Origin: Variovorax paradoxus B4
GTDB taxonomy: Bacteria > Pseudomonadota > Gammaproteobacteria > Burkholderiales > Burkholderiaceae_C
DNA length: 64,000 nucleotides
Direction: 5' to 3'
Assembly: GCF_000463015.1 (NCBI RefSeq)
Contig: NC_022247.1
Coordinates: 4,526,001 to 4,590,000 of the forward strand
Positions within the stretch are counted from its first letter, which is position 1. Each line of letters begins with the position of its first letter. Below, in pieces: positions 37,684 through 46,164 of the stretch. Below the pieces are notes generated by a model. That model saw nothing but the letters and a program-made list of their open reading frames with translations. It made no database searches and was not told the origin of the DNA. Position numbers and translations under genes: made by a program.

Positions 37684-37893
37684 GAATCTCGCCTCTGGTG
37701 GCGCTTGAACCTGTGGGGTCCCCGCGGACGCGCCATGTACCGAAAACCGATTCCGAAGCTGGAGGTTCGCTGGCTCCGCGCCAACACTGACGCCCTTTGG
37801 AGATCGGCGCGGGCAAGCCCAAGATGAGTGGCCGCTTCTTTTTTGAAGATTCGTAAGTCGACTTAGGGCCGAGCCGTCCTTCGCTCTGCTCCG
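37684..37893. other. Non-coding spacer between convergent fliA and MFS gene
   Basis: About 210 bases without a credible gene. It marks the junction between the plus-strand flagellar operon and the minus-strand cargo genes. A weak CTTC-T6-GAAG dyad lies near 37825-37850. No insertion-sequence ends or direct repeats are visible. It may be a dispersed repeat or junction scar; this cannot be decided here. Confidence 0.35.
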
Positions 37894-39195
37894 TCATAAA
37901 GCCGGGTTGAGCCGCGGATGCGTTTCCTCGCCCCAACGGTACAGGACGGCGCCGGACAGCAGCATGGCGACGGCGACGAACCAGAACGCGCTTTCGAGTC
38001 GGCCGCCGAGGGCGGCAGCAGCGCCAAGGCCAAGGGCTCCGATGCCGTAGCCCAGGTCGCGCCAGAAGCGATAGATGCCGATGGCCGACGCGCGCCAACT
38101 CGGACGAGCGATGTCGGCCACCGCAGCGCTCAGGTTCGGGTACAGCATGGCCATGCCCAGGCCGGCGATGGCGGCCGACGCACCCCACCAGGCGGACCCG
38201 TGACCCAACGGCAGCAGCGCCACGCCGGCGCCGCACAGCCACATGCCCCAGGCGTTCAGGTGATGCCGGCCCACACGGTCGGAAAGCCTGCCCGTGAAGA
38301 ACTGCGCGCCGCCCCAGGTGAAGCCGTAGATGCCGACTATCCATCCGATGCCGGGCAGGCTGACGCCCTGCTGGTGCAGGTACGCCGGCCAGAACGCCCA
38401 GACCAGGGCATCGACGAACTTCTCGACCAGGCCCGCCTGGCACAGCGCGGCCATCCGGCGGTCTCGCCAGCTCATAAGGGCGAACATCTCAGCAGTGGTG
38501 GGCCGCTCGCTCACGTTCGCCGGGTAGCGCGGCCGCAAGGCCTGCGCCGTCGGCGCGTGGGCATGTCGCTTGCCTTCGGCATGCGCCCAGGGCAGGGTCT
38601 CGACCACGGCCATCCAGGCCAGTAGGGTGGCCATTCCGATCACTGCAGCGCCGAACCACAGCAGACCAGCGCGCGGGCCGAGCAGCGACGCCGCATAGCC
38701 TGTCACGACACCCGCGATGGCGACTCCCACGTAACCCGAGAACTCGTTCAGTCCAATGACCAGGCCGCGCTGGTCGGCACGTGTGATGTCGAGTGCGGCC
38801 GTCTGTGTCATCGACCAGGTCAGGCCCTGATTCACGCCCAGCAAGACGGTCGCCGCGACAATCCAGTTCCACGACGTGGCGAAGTAGACCAGCAGCGGAA
38901 TCGGCAGGGCCACGAGCCAGCCGATAAGCAAGACCTGCCGCCGGCCGATGCGCTCGGCCAGACGTCCGGCGATGAAGTTCATCACGCCCTTGACGAAACC
39001 AAACGCGATGACGAACGCTGCCAGCAGCATGAAGGACCCGCGCGGCACGCCGAACTCGCTCTCGGCCAGGGCCGGGACCACGGTTCTCATCATCCCGATG
39101 GTCATGCCCACCAGCAGCACCTGCAGCAGTTGCTGGAGAACCTGAGCGAGGTTGGCGCGGATGCCGTAGTCCATGACGCGGTCGGTCACGTTCAA
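37894..39195 (-). CDS. MFS transporter
   Basis: 433 residues, about 12 membrane spans in two halves with a central hydrophilic loop around residues 215-245. The loop 2-3 motif is GRLAERIGRR, and its repeat in the second half is GRLSDRVGRH, both typical of major facilitator proteins. Start is TTG overlapping the stop of the metallo-hydrolase (coupled translation), or the ATG at 39174 seven codons later. Substrate unknown; the operon context suggests export or import linked to reactive sulfur or an organosulfur compound (inference). Confidence 0.85.
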   Translation of the reverse strand: MNVTDRVMDYGIRANLAQVLQQLLQVLLVGMTIGMMRTVVPALAESEFGVPRGSFMLLAAFVIAFGFVKGVMNFIAGRLAERIGRRQVLLIGWLVALPIPLLVYFATSWNWIVAATVLLGVNQGLTWSMTQTAALDITRADQRGLVIGLNEFSGYVGVAIAGVVTGYAASLLGPRAGLLWFGAAVIGMATLLAWMAVVETLPWAHAEGKRHAHAPTAQALRPRYPANVSERPTTAEMFALMSWRDRRMAALCQAGLVEKFVDALVWAFWPAYLHQQGVSLPGIGWIVGIYGFTWGGAQFFTGRLSDRVGRHHLNAWGMWLCGAGVALLPLGHGSAWWGASAAIAGLGMAMLYPNLSAAVADIARPSWRASAIGIYRFWRDLGYGIGALGLGAAAALGGRLESAFWFVAVAMLLSGAVLYRWGEETHPRLNPAL

Positions 39196-39947
39196 GCGGG
39201 CACAGGCTCGGGCATGGCGCCCCGCAAGTTGGCGTTCATGATGCGGGCCATGTCGGCAGGTTGCAGTGGAATTTCTGCTGTCAATGCCTCGACGAATGCC
39301 TCGCGCGGCATCGAAAGCATCGGATTGAAGCGCTTCTCGAATCCGATGGTCGACGCGGGCTTGCCCGACAGGCCAACGCCGCAGGCGCTGCCAGCCTGGT
39401 GGCCAGGATAGATTTCGAGGTCGGCGGGCAGGGTGAGCAGCTTGAGATGCAGCGAGTCGTACAACTGCGCTGCCATCTCCTGTTCCCGGCCGGCCAGGTC
39501 GGGACGCCCCACGGCACCGACGAACAAGGTATCGCCAGTGATGACGAACCAGGGCTCATCACCCCGTCGCAGGTCGCGAACGAGCAGACAGACGCTGTCC
39601 GGTGTGTGCCCCGGGGTATGCAATACATCCACCAGCACGTTGCCAGCCTCGAGGCGCTGGCCGTTCGTCAGAGGCGCGAACTCAAACTGGACGTGGCCCT
39701 TGTTGCTCTCGTGCAGGTAGTACGGCGCACCGACGCGACGGGTCAACTCGAGGCCACCGGAATAGTGGTCGGCGTGCACATGGGTATCGATGACGTGGGC
39801 AATCTTGACGCCGGCTCGCTCCGCCTCGGCGATGAACCAGTCTTCATCCCCGGCGACCACGTCCACCGCCACAGCCTTGCCAAAGCCGGCGCAGCCGAAA
39901 AAGTAGGAAAGCGTGGCGTTTTCCGCTGCTCTTTGCCTGAAAAACAT
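39192..39947 (-). CDS. MBL-fold metallo-hydrolase, ETHE1/persulfide dioxygenase-like
   Basis: 251 residues with the metallo-beta-lactamase motif THVHADH (His56, His58, Asp60, His61), a second ligand region HTPGHTPDS, GDTLFVGAVGRPDL and PGHQAGSACG. The last two are characteristic of ETHE1/persulfide dioxygenase and related glyoxalase II-like enzymes. An AGGAG site six bases before the ATG supports the start. It lies in one operon after an ArsR-rhodanese regulator, which supports a sulfur role. Persulfide dioxygenase is likely but not proven. Confidence 0.8.
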   Translation of the reverse strand: MFFRQRAAENATLSYFFGCAGFGKAVAVDVVAGDEDWFIAEAERAGVKIAHVIDTHVHADHYSGGLELTRRVGAPYYLHESNKGHVQFEFAPLTNGQRLEAGNVLVDVLHTPGHTPDSVCLLVRDLRRGDEPWFVITGDTLFVGAVGRPDLAGREQEMAAQLYDSLHLKLLTLPADLEIYPGHQAGSACGVGLSGKPASTIGFEKRFNPMLSMPREAFVEALTAEIPLQPADMARIMNANLRGAMPEPVPA

Positions 39948-39969
39948 GGCTGTCTCCTGTTTTAGAACA

Positions 39970-40068
39970 TCAGCACCTTGTCGGCTCATGCGGTCCATTG
40001 GGTAAGTTCATACAGGTGCCACACACGTCAACGTCTCCACTGTGGTTCACGATGGGCAGCGCCTTCAT
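39970..40068 (-). CDS. Very short ORF with DsrE-like Cys motif (possible gene remnant)
   Basis: A 32-codon frame in the gap between the ArsR-rhodanese and metallo-hydrolase genes, with a GAGG site seven bases before its ATG. Residues 14-20 read VDVCGTCM, which resembles the conserved Cys motif near the C-terminus of DsrE/DsrF-like sulfur-relay proteins. The rest is too short for that fold, so it is either a remnant of a DsrE gene, a small peptide gene, or chance. It is co-directional with the operon. Confidence 0.35.
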   Translation of the reverse strand: MKALPIVNHSGDVDVCGTCMNLPNGPHEPTRC

Positions 40069-40077
40069 GCCGATACC

Positions 40078-40737
40078 TCAGGTCTGTTCCTGGAGCGGCA
40101 GACCGCGTGCGCGCCACTCGGCGACACCGTCAGTCAGATGGAAGGCGCGATAGCCCTTTCTGCGCAGCAACTCGACGGCGTCCTTGGCCATGAGGCAGAA
40201 CGGGCCGCGGCAGTAAGCGACAACCGGCAAATTCTTGGGCAGCTCGGCGAGCCGCTTCTTGAGTTCGGCCAGGGGCATTGACCACGCATGCGGCAGGTGT
40301 GCCGTGGCGAACTCCACTTCGGGTCGGACGTCGAGGACCAGGACCTCGCCCGTCCTGGCCTTCTTCAGGATGTCAGCCCGGTCGACCCCTGCCAGCTCGT
40401 CGCCGTGTTCGACGATGGATGTCAGCGCGACTTGCAACTCGACCAGGCGCTCCTCGGCCTCGGAGCGAAGATTCACCCAGAGGTTGGCCACGCTTGTGCC
40501 GGCCAGGCGATAGAGAACGTACTTGCCGTCCTTTCGGGTCTCCGCAAGGCGGGCCAGCCGCAACTCCTTCAGGTGGGCGCTGGCGAGCTTGACGCTGATT
40601 TCAGCCTGAGCGGCGAGCACCTCGACGGTCTTCTCGCCTTGGCACAGGAGCTCTATGAGCTCGAGACGCTTCGGGCTGGCAAGAGCCTTGCCAATGCGGG
40701 CAACTTGTTCGTAGAGCTGGTCTTTGGCTTCTCTCAT
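40078..40737 (-). CDS. ArsR-family regulator fused to rhodanese domain
   Basis: 219 residues. Residues 1-95 form an ArsR/SmtB winged helix (SPKRLELIELL, recognition helix around EISVKLASAHLKEL); residues 115-215 are a rhodanese with catalytic loop CRGPFC (Cys176, Cys181). The metal-binding ELCVCDL motif of classical ArsR is replaced by TVEVLA, so metal sensing is unlikely; a reactive-sulfur sensor is a better guess. Cys32 is the only cysteine in the DNA-binding part. No ribosome binding site precedes the ATG; a palindrome sits there instead. Confidence 0.88.
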   Translation of the reverse strand: MREAKDQLYEQVARIGKALASPKRLELIELLCQGEKTVEVLAAQAEISVKLASAHLKELRLARLAETRKDGKYVLYRLAGTSVANLWVNLRSEAEERLVELQVALTSIVEHGDELAGVDRADILKKARTGEVLVLDVRPEVEFATAHLPHAWSMPLAELKKRLAELPKNLPVVAYCRGPFCLMAKDAVELLRRKGYRAFHLTDGVAEWRARGLPLQEQT

Positions 40738-40742
40738 ACGAA

Positions 40743-40764
40743 CATTCTAATGGTTATTGGAATG
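40743..40764. promoter_or_regulatory. Operator-like palindrome at the ArsR-rhodanese start
   Basis: CATTCTAAT-GGTT-ATTGGAATG, nine-base arms with one mismatch, ending five bases before the start codon of the regulator. The AT-rich dyad is like ArsR-family operators and would let the protein repress its own operon. Confidence 0.6.
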
Positions 40765-40926
40765 ATGGCGGAAAAACCTTGATGTGAGATGGTGAGGCCG
40801 TTGCCGCCAAGGCGCGGCGCCAGGGCTCCAAACCTCGGTTTTGTACCCATTCCGGCTGTCTGCGCCGCCGTCGCGAACGGACCGTCGCCCACCACGCGTC
40901 GCAGTTTCGCTGCCCCTGCGGCAGCT

Positions 40927-41142
40927 CTACGCTCGGAACCAGATCTTGAGCGTCACATACACCGCATAGCTCAGGCCAAGCACCATCCAAGCGAGGAAAA
41001 ACATGTTGGCCCAGTAATCGCCAGCGTTTGCCGCCAGGGTGTAGTCCTGCATCTTGCAAGCTCTGCCGACGCAGGGCACCTCGCCCTTGACCAGCGCGCG
41101 TGAAAACGCAAACAAGAGGTAGCTGGCCACGACAGCGGTCAC
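40927..41142 (-). CDS. Small two-span membrane protein, possible N-terminal nonsense mutation
   Basis: 71 residues from a GTG start: one span at the N-terminus (VVASYLLFAF), a short loop with two cysteines (PCVGRACKMQ) and a second span (MFFLAWMVLGLSYAVYV). No ribosome binding site precedes the GTG. In the same frame an ATG at 41163 reads M-R-T-T-I, then TAG at 41146-41148, then continues into this protein; changing one base would restore a 78-residue frame whose first helix is more complete. It may therefore be a recent pseudogene. No known family recognised. Confidence 0.5.
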   Translation of the reverse strand: MTAVVASYLLFAFSRALVKGEVPCVGRACKMQDYTLAANAGDYWANMFFLAWMVLGLSYAVYVTLKIWFRA

Positions 41143-41259
41143 GAGCTAGATGGTGGTACGCATGTCATCGAATCGTTGTGCTGCGAGGGGGAAGTGCGTC
41201 GACAGGATGCCAAGCTGGCCTCGCCCGAATCCGACATTGGCTGCCGCTCGATGGAGGGG

Positions 41260-41712
41260 CTATACGTCAGGCGTGTCTCCGCCGAGCTGCTCGGCAAGCC
41301 CGACAATGATGCTCTCGGGCCCACGGATGTAGGCTAGCCGGTAGGTGTCCGCGTACTGCATTTCGCCAATGAGCTCGGCCCCGTGGGCGCGCATGCGCGC
41401 GACGATAGCGTCGATGTCATCGACGGCGAACATGACGCGACGCATGCCCAGAGTGTTCACCGGTGAGTCCACAGGACCAAACCTGATTGCGTTGGGCGTG
41501 TGGAACTTGTCCAACTCGATTCCCTGTCCATCGGGAGTCCGCATCATCGCGAGAGTGGCGCGGACATCCTTGAGCCCGATCAGTTGTCCGATCAAAGGCC
41601 CTTCTACCGTCGTTTCGCCTTCGAGCTTGAGGCCCAGTTCGATGAAAAACGCCTTGGTCGCTTCAAGGTCGTCGACAACGATAAGGACGTTGTCCATGCG
41701 TTTAAGCGTCAT
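41260..41712 (-). CDS. VOC-family protein (glyoxalase/bleomycin resistance fold)
   Basis: 150 residues with two beta-alpha-beta-beta-beta repeats. It opens with MDNVLIVVDDLEATKAFF, a classic VOC start, and has later VMFAVDDIDAIVARM and YIRGPESIIVGLAE. Metal ligands of the glyoxalase type are not clearly complete (Glu near the end is present). A GAGGAAGG site precedes the ATG. Substrate unknown. Part of the cargo between fliA and cheZ. Confidence 0.85.
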   Translation of the reverse strand: MTLKRMDNVLIVVDDLEATKAFFIELGLKLEGETTVEGPLIGQLIGLKDVRATLAMMRTPDGQGIELDKFHTPNAIRFGPVDSPVNTLGMRRVMFAVDDIDAIVARMRAHGAELIGEMQYADTYRLAYIRGPESIIVGLAEQLGGDTPDV

Positions 41713-41754
41713 ACCTTCCTCTCCTCAGTCGGTTTCTCGCCGCATTCTGTCCCT

Positions 41755-42339
41755 TCAGCCCATATCGATCGAAAGTCGTGGCCACCGCTCACCGAACCGT
41801 TTCGCCGCAAGCCGCTGCCGGTAAGTTGCAACGCTCGCCCTGAGAGGGTTATGCCGGACACGCAGCTCGAACAGGTCATCGAGTCCATGCGGGGCGACCA
41901 CGCCCAACGATTCATCCCCGTTCAGGTAGACACCGACGCAGGTTGCAGATTCCGGCCATGTCGCAACGCCCTCTTCCAAAGATGCGAGAGGAGGCACCAC
42001 CTGGCCAAGGGCGGCGGCAAGCCAACGATGCACGCCTGCCTGATTCGTTACCTCCCAATGGAAGCCCGGCATGGCCGAACGAAGCCGGTTCTCGAGGTCG
42101 GCATCCTGCTCCGGACCGGCCTTCGCGTCGAAGTAGACGACATCCAAGTCTTCGACGGCCGAGCGCCGATCGAACCCGTGAAGGGTGTCCCACACCAGGG
42201 ACCGGACGGCGCCGGCGCCGATACACCAGGATTGCAGGCCGAGCGAGCGGACGGCTCGCAATGCGGCCATCAACTCGTCCGATGCGGCCGCCATTGCAGC
42301 AAGCCTCTGCGCATGGTCTGCCTTGGGGCTGGAAATCAT
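41755..42339 (-). CDS. Nucleotidyltransferase-like protein (NTP_transf_6/DUF925 type)
   Basis: 194 residues. The GAGAVRSLVWDTLHGF segment and DLDVVYFDA motif match the nucleotidyltransferase family formerly called DUF925, with a GS-like turn and Asp pair. Catalytic activity has not been shown for this family as far as I know. It lies 33 bases after cheZ on the same strand. Confidence 0.75.
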   Translation of the reverse strand: MISSPKADHAQRLAAMAAASDELMAALRAVRSLGLQSWCIGAGAVRSLVWDTLHGFDRRSAVEDLDVVYFDAKAGPEQDADLENRLRSAMPGFHWEVTNQAGVHRWLAAALGQVVPPLASLEEGVATWPESATCVGVYLNGDESLGVVAPHGLDDLFELRVRHNPLRASVATYRQRLAAKRFGERWPRLSIDMG

Positions 42340-42372
42340 GCCCCGATGGTAAGTCGGCAGACCCGCACAGCA

Positions 42373-43029
42373 TCAGAACCCGAGGCTCTCCAGCAGATCA
42401 TCCACCTGCGCCTGGCCCGTCACGGCCTCCGGGTTGCCCGGCACCACCTGCGGGCCGTTCTGCAGGCTGCCGGCTTCGGCCTCGTGGCGCTTCTCGGGGT
42501 GCTTGTCGAGGTGCGAGTTGTCGATCAGCACCTGCAGCAGCTGCGTCTCGACGTCGTTGACCACTTCCATCATCTTCTTGATGACCTGGCCCGTGAGGTC
42601 CTGGAAGTCCTGCGCCATCAGAATCTCGATCAGCTGCGTGTTGATGGCGCCGGCCTTCTGCGGCACGTCCTGCAGATAGCCGCGCGTGTCCATCACGAGC
42701 TGGCGCGCATGGTCCAGCTCGACCGGGTTCGCAAACCATTCATCCCAGCGCCGGCTCAGGCCCTTGGCATGCGTGGCAAGGTCTTCCTGCAGCGGCTGCG
42801 CAAGGTCGATGGCGTTGAGCGCGCGGTGCGCCGCCCGCTCGGTCATTGAGGCGATGTAGCCCAGGCGGTCGCGCGCGTCGGGAATGGCCTGCGCGGCCTT
42901 GGCGACCTGCTTGTCCAGCCCCAGCTCGCGCAGGCCCTCGCGCAGCTGCCGGGTCAGTTGCCCGATGCGCCCGAGCAACTCTTCGGCCGTGTTCCCGTGC
43001 TCCACGGGTTCGAGCGCAGTGTGTGTCAT
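42373..43029 (-). CDS. cheZ: CheY-P phosphatase CheZ
   Basis: 218 residues, helical. The active-site motif DFQDLTGQVIKKMM contains Asp144 and Gln148, equivalent to E. coli Asp143 and Gln147. The C-terminus VDDLLESLGF is the CheY-binding peptide. ATG lies one base after the cheY stop. Confidence 0.95.
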   Translation of the reverse strand: MTHTALEPVEHGNTAEELLGRIGQLTRQLREGLRELGLDKQVAKAAQAIPDARDRLGYIASMTERAAHRALNAIDLAQPLQEDLATHAKGLSRRWDEWFANPVELDHARQLVMDTRGYLQDVPQKAGAINTQLIEILMAQDFQDLTGQVIKKMMEVVNDVETQLLQVLIDNSHLDKHPEKRHEAEAGSLQNGPQVVPGNPEAVTGQAQVDDLLESLGF

Positions 43030-43030
43030 T

Positions 43031-43429
43031 TCACGCCGCCTCTTTCTGGAGCTTCTCGAAGATCTTGGCGATCTTCTCCTCGAGCGTGGCCGCCGTGAAG
43101 GGCTTGACCACATAGCCGTTGGCGCCGGCCTGCGCGGCCGCGATGATGTTTTCCTTCTTGGCCTCGGCCGTGACCATCAGCACCGGCAGCTTGGCCAGCT
43201 CGGGGTCGGCGCGAATGGTCTGCAGCATGGTCAGCCCGTCCATGTTAGGCATGTTCCAGTCCGACACCACGAAGCCGAAGTTGCCGCCGCGCAGCTTCTC
43301 GATGCCGGCCGCGCCGTCTTCCGCTTCGTCGACGTTCAGGAACTCGAGTTCCTTCAGCAGGTTGCGCACGATGCGCCGCATGGTGGGAAAGTCGTCCACG
43401 ACCAAAATTTTGATGCTCTTGTCAATCAC
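43031..43429 (-). CDS. cheY: Chemotaxis response regulator CheY
   Basis: 132-residue single receiver domain: acidic pair Asp12-Asp13, phospho-acceptor Asp57 ([10 protein letters not shown]), Thr in MVTAEA and Lys in VVKPFTA. Start is GTG. It carries the phosphoryl signal from CheA to the motor switch. Confidence 0.95.
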   Translation of the reverse strand: MIDKSIKILVVDDFPTMRRIVRNLLKELEFLNVDEAEDGAAGIEKLRGGNFGFVVSDWNMPNMDGLTMLQTIRADPELAKLPVLMVTAEAKKENIIAAAQAGANGYVVKPFTAATLEEKIAKIFEKLQKEAA

Positions 43430-43456
43430 GATTCTTCAACTCCAACAGTTCGTTTT

Positions 43457-44536
43457 TCAAACCCGGTTCGCGCGTTCGCCGAAGGTGCGCAGATGCGCCA
43501 GCACGCGGCGCCCCATCTCCGCGAGCGGCGCCACGTCGTCGACGGCACCCAGCGCAATGGCCTCGCGCGGCATGCCGAAGACCACGCAGCTGGCCTCGTC
43601 CTGCGCAAAGGTGTAGGCGCCGGCCTGCTTCATGCGCAGCAGCCCTTCGGCGCCGTCCTTGCCCATGCCCGTGAGGATCATTCCGATCGCGTTCTTTCCG
43701 GCATGCCTGGCGGCCGAATCGAACAGCACGTCGATCGAGGGCCGGTGTCGGTTCACCGGCGGCTCCTGGTCGAGCTGCGCCACGTAGTTGGCGCCGCTTC
43801 GGCCGAGCGACAGGTGAAAGCCGCCGGGCGCGATGTAGGCATAGCCCGGCAGCACGCGTTCGCCATGCTCGGCTTCCTTCACGGTGATGCGGCACAGGCC
43901 GTTCAGGCGCTGCGCGAACGAGCGCGTGAAGCCGGCCGGCATGTGCTGCGCGATCAGCACCGCCGGCGCGTCCGGCGGCAGCGGCAGCAGCACCTCGCGG
44001 ATGGCCTCCGTTCCGCCGGTGGAAGCGCCGATGATGATGAGCTTCTCAGTGCTCAGGAGCGGGCTGCGCAGCAGCGGCTCCTGCGGGTTGTCCGGCGTGC
44101 CCCTGGCCGAGGCGCCGTGCCGGCCCGGCAGCAGCCGCGCCGCGGCGGCCGTGCGGATCTTGCCGGCAATCAGCTCGGTGTATTGCAGCAGGCCGTCGCG
44201 CACGCCGAGCCGCGGCTTGGTCACGAAATCGATCGCGCCCAGCTCCAGCGCGCGCAGCGCGATCTCCGAGCCCCGCTCGGTCAGCGACGACACCATGACC
44301 ACCGGCATCGGCCGCAGGCGCATGAGCTTCTCGAGGAATTCGAGGCCGTCCATGCGCGGCATCTCGACGTCGAGCGTCAGCACGTCAGGATTCGTCACCT
44401 TGATGAGGTCGCGCGCCTGCAGCGGATCGGCCGCGGTGCCGACCACCGTCATGTCGGACTGGCTGTTGATGATCTCGGTCATCACGCTGCGGATCAGCGC
44501 CGAGTCGTCGACGCAAAGCACCTTGATTTTCTTCAT
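43457..44536 (-). CDS. cheB: Chemoreceptor methylesterase/deamidase CheB
   Basis: 359 residues: N-terminal receiver with Asp56 ([11 protein letters not shown]) and C-terminal methylesterase with catalytic Ser172 (GASTGG), His198 (AQHMP) and Asp294 (GMGKDG). It demethylates receptors when phosphorylated by CheA. The ATG overlaps the cheD stop. Confidence 0.95.
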   Translation of the reverse strand: MKKIKVLCVDDSALIRSVMTEIINSQSDMTVVGTAADPLQARDLIKVTNPDVLTLDVEMPRMDGLEFLEKLMRLRPMPVVMVSSLTERGSEIALRALELGAIDFVTKPRLGVRDGLLQYTELIAGKIRTAAAARLLPGRHGASARGTPDNPQEPLLRSPLLSTEKLIIIGASTGGTEAIREVLLPLPPDAPAVLIAQHMPAGFTRSFAQRLNGLCRITVKEAEHGERVLPGYAYIAPGGFHLSLGRSGANYVAQLDQEPPVNRHRPSIDVLFDSAARHAGKNAIGMILTGMGKDGAEGLLRMKQAGAYTFAQDEASCVVFGMPREAIALGAVDDVAPLAEMGRRVLAHLRTFGERANRV

Positions 44537-45186
44537 GCGATCCAGCTTCCCTTGCCATATGCGGCAGACCATTTGCGCAGCAGCTCGCCTTCGTCGCGCT
44601 GGACCGCCTGGATGTCGACCGGTGCGCGCAGCTTGCGCACCACCGCCTTGCCGCTCTCGGGCAGCAGGCATACCCGGCGCGCATGCAGGCCGCGCAGGTC
44701 CTGCGCGACGACGGCGATGCGCTGCTTCTCGAGGTAGCGCAGAACGAAATCGGCGTTGCGCCCGCCGATGTTGAGCATGGTCATGTTGGCCAGCACCGCG
44801 GCACCGCCGAAAACCTTGGCCTTGAGCCGCTCGCGCCGTGCGCCCGCGCGCACCAGCTCTGCGATCAGCACGTCCATCGCATGGGCGCCGTAGCGCATCG
44901 AGCCGGCCTGTTCGCGCGAGCCCGCCTCGGCATCGTCCGGCAGCATGAAATGGTTCATGCCCGCCACGCCCGCCTCCACGTCGGTGACGCAGGCCGCCAC
45001 GCAGGAGCCCAGCACCGTCGTCAACAGCATGCCGGCATCGGTCACGTAATACTCCGCCGGCAGCAGCTTGACCGCGGCGCAATCGAAGTCGCGGTCGAAG
45101 TAGTGGTGCGTGGCCACCGAGCCCGGCACGGCCGCGGGCAGGAAGCCCTTCTGCGGTACAAGGCTCGTGTTCGCATGGGTGTTCAT
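44533..45186 (-). CDS. cheD: Chemoreceptor glutamine deamidase CheD
   Basis: 217 residues. Catalytic Cys62 (LGSCVAAC) and His79 (GMNHFMLP) are present, with GGxA-type core after. CheD deamidates receptor glutamines. Overlaps cheB by ATGA; about 60 bases after cheR. Confidence 0.93.
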   Translation of the reverse strand: MNTHANTSLVPQKGFLPAAVPGSVATHHYFDRDFDCAAVKLLPAEYYVTDAGMLLTTVLGSCVAACVTDVEAGVAGMNHFMLPDDAEAGSREQAGSMRYGAHAMDVLIAELVRAGARRERLKAKVFGGAAVLANMTMLNIGGRNADFVLRYLEKQRIAVVAQDLRGLHARRVCLLPESGKAVVRKLRAPVDIQAVQRDEGELLRKWSAAYGKGSWIA

Positions 45187-45247
45187 TGGCGTACCTTCGT
45201 GCTTCGCACTGCGGTGCGAGCTTGCTTGGGGCGGCCCGGCGCTGCGC

Positions 45248-46069
45248 TCATGTGCGCGCCTTGCCCAGCGCGTACACCGTCTGCCCGACCGTCTTGAAGG
45301 TCTGGTTGACCAGCGAGGCGTTCTCCGAATGCCCCGCGAACAACAGGCCGTGGGGCTTGAGCAGCGGCACGAAGCGGTCGAGCAGCTTCTTCTGCGTCGG
45401 TTTGTCGAAATAGATCATCACGTTGCGGCAGAAGATCGCGTCCACCGGCTCCTTCACGGGCCAGGACGCATCGAGCAGGTTGAGCCGCGAGAACTTGACC
45501 ATGGCGGCCACTTCGGGGCGCACCCGCACCTTGCCGGCATTCGCGCCGGTGCCCTTGTTGAAGAAGCGCCGCAGGCGGTCGGTGGACATGCGGTTGACCT
45601 GCTCCATCGTGAAGACGCCGGCCGATGCCCGGGCCAGCACCGCCGTATCGATGTCGGTGGCGATCACGCGCGCCGCGCTCGCGCGTTCGCCGAGCGCCTC
45701 CATCAGCGTGATCGCGATCGAATAGGGTTCTTCGCCGGTCGATGCGGCCGCACACCAGACGATGAGGGGCTGGGTGGATTTACGCGCCAGCTCCGCGAGC
45801 ACCGGAAAGTGGTGCGCCTCGCGGAAGAACGAGGTCAGGTTGGTGGTCAGCGAATTGATGAACAGCTGCCACTCCTCGCCGTCGCGGCTGTCTTCCAGCA
45901 TGGCCAGGTAGGCCGAGAACTCCGGCAGCCCCAGCTCCCGCAACCGGCGCGAGAGCCGGCTGTACACCATCTGGCGCTTGTGCTCGCCGAGGGCGATGCC
46001 GGCGCGGCGATGGATGAGCGTGCGTACGCGCGAGAAATCGCTGTCGGTGAAAAGGAATTCGGAGTTCAT
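45248..46069 (-). CDS. cheR: Chemoreceptor methyltransferase CheR
   Basis: 273 residues: N-terminal helical domain (FSRVRTLIHRRAGIAL), SAM-binding region WCAAASTGEEPYSIA, FCRNVMIYFDKP and C-terminal LFAGHSEN. It methylates receptor glutamates. No pentapeptide-binding insertion can be judged. The ATG at 46069 gives the family N-terminus; the upstream frame is spurious. Confidence 0.95.
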   Translation of the reverse strand: MNSEFLFTDSDFSRVRTLIHRRAGIALGEHKRQMVYSRLSRRLRELGLPEFSAYLAMLEDSRDGEEWQLFINSLTTNLTSFFREAHHFPVLAELARKSTQPLIVWCAAASTGEEPYSIAITLMEALGERASAARVIATDIDTAVLARASAGVFTMEQVNRMSTDRLRRFFNKGTGANAGKVRVRPEVAAMVKFSRLNLLDASWPVKEPVDAIFCRNVMIYFDKPTQKKLLDRFVPLLKPHGLLFAGHSENASLVNQTFKTVGQTVYALGKART

Positions 46070-46164
46070 GCGCGCGTGCTCAGTAGTTCGCCATCGGGCA
46101 GGCCCGACCCCGGGGCATGAAACTGGGGTCACAGTCAAATTCGGCGGTCGATGGCATGAGTTTC

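Noticed and set aside
46070..46164. Promoter or terminator between the EAL-HDOD gene and cheR
   Set aside because: An ACCCC/GGGGT dyad is present but there is no T-tract and no promoter-like pair, so it is left unannotated.
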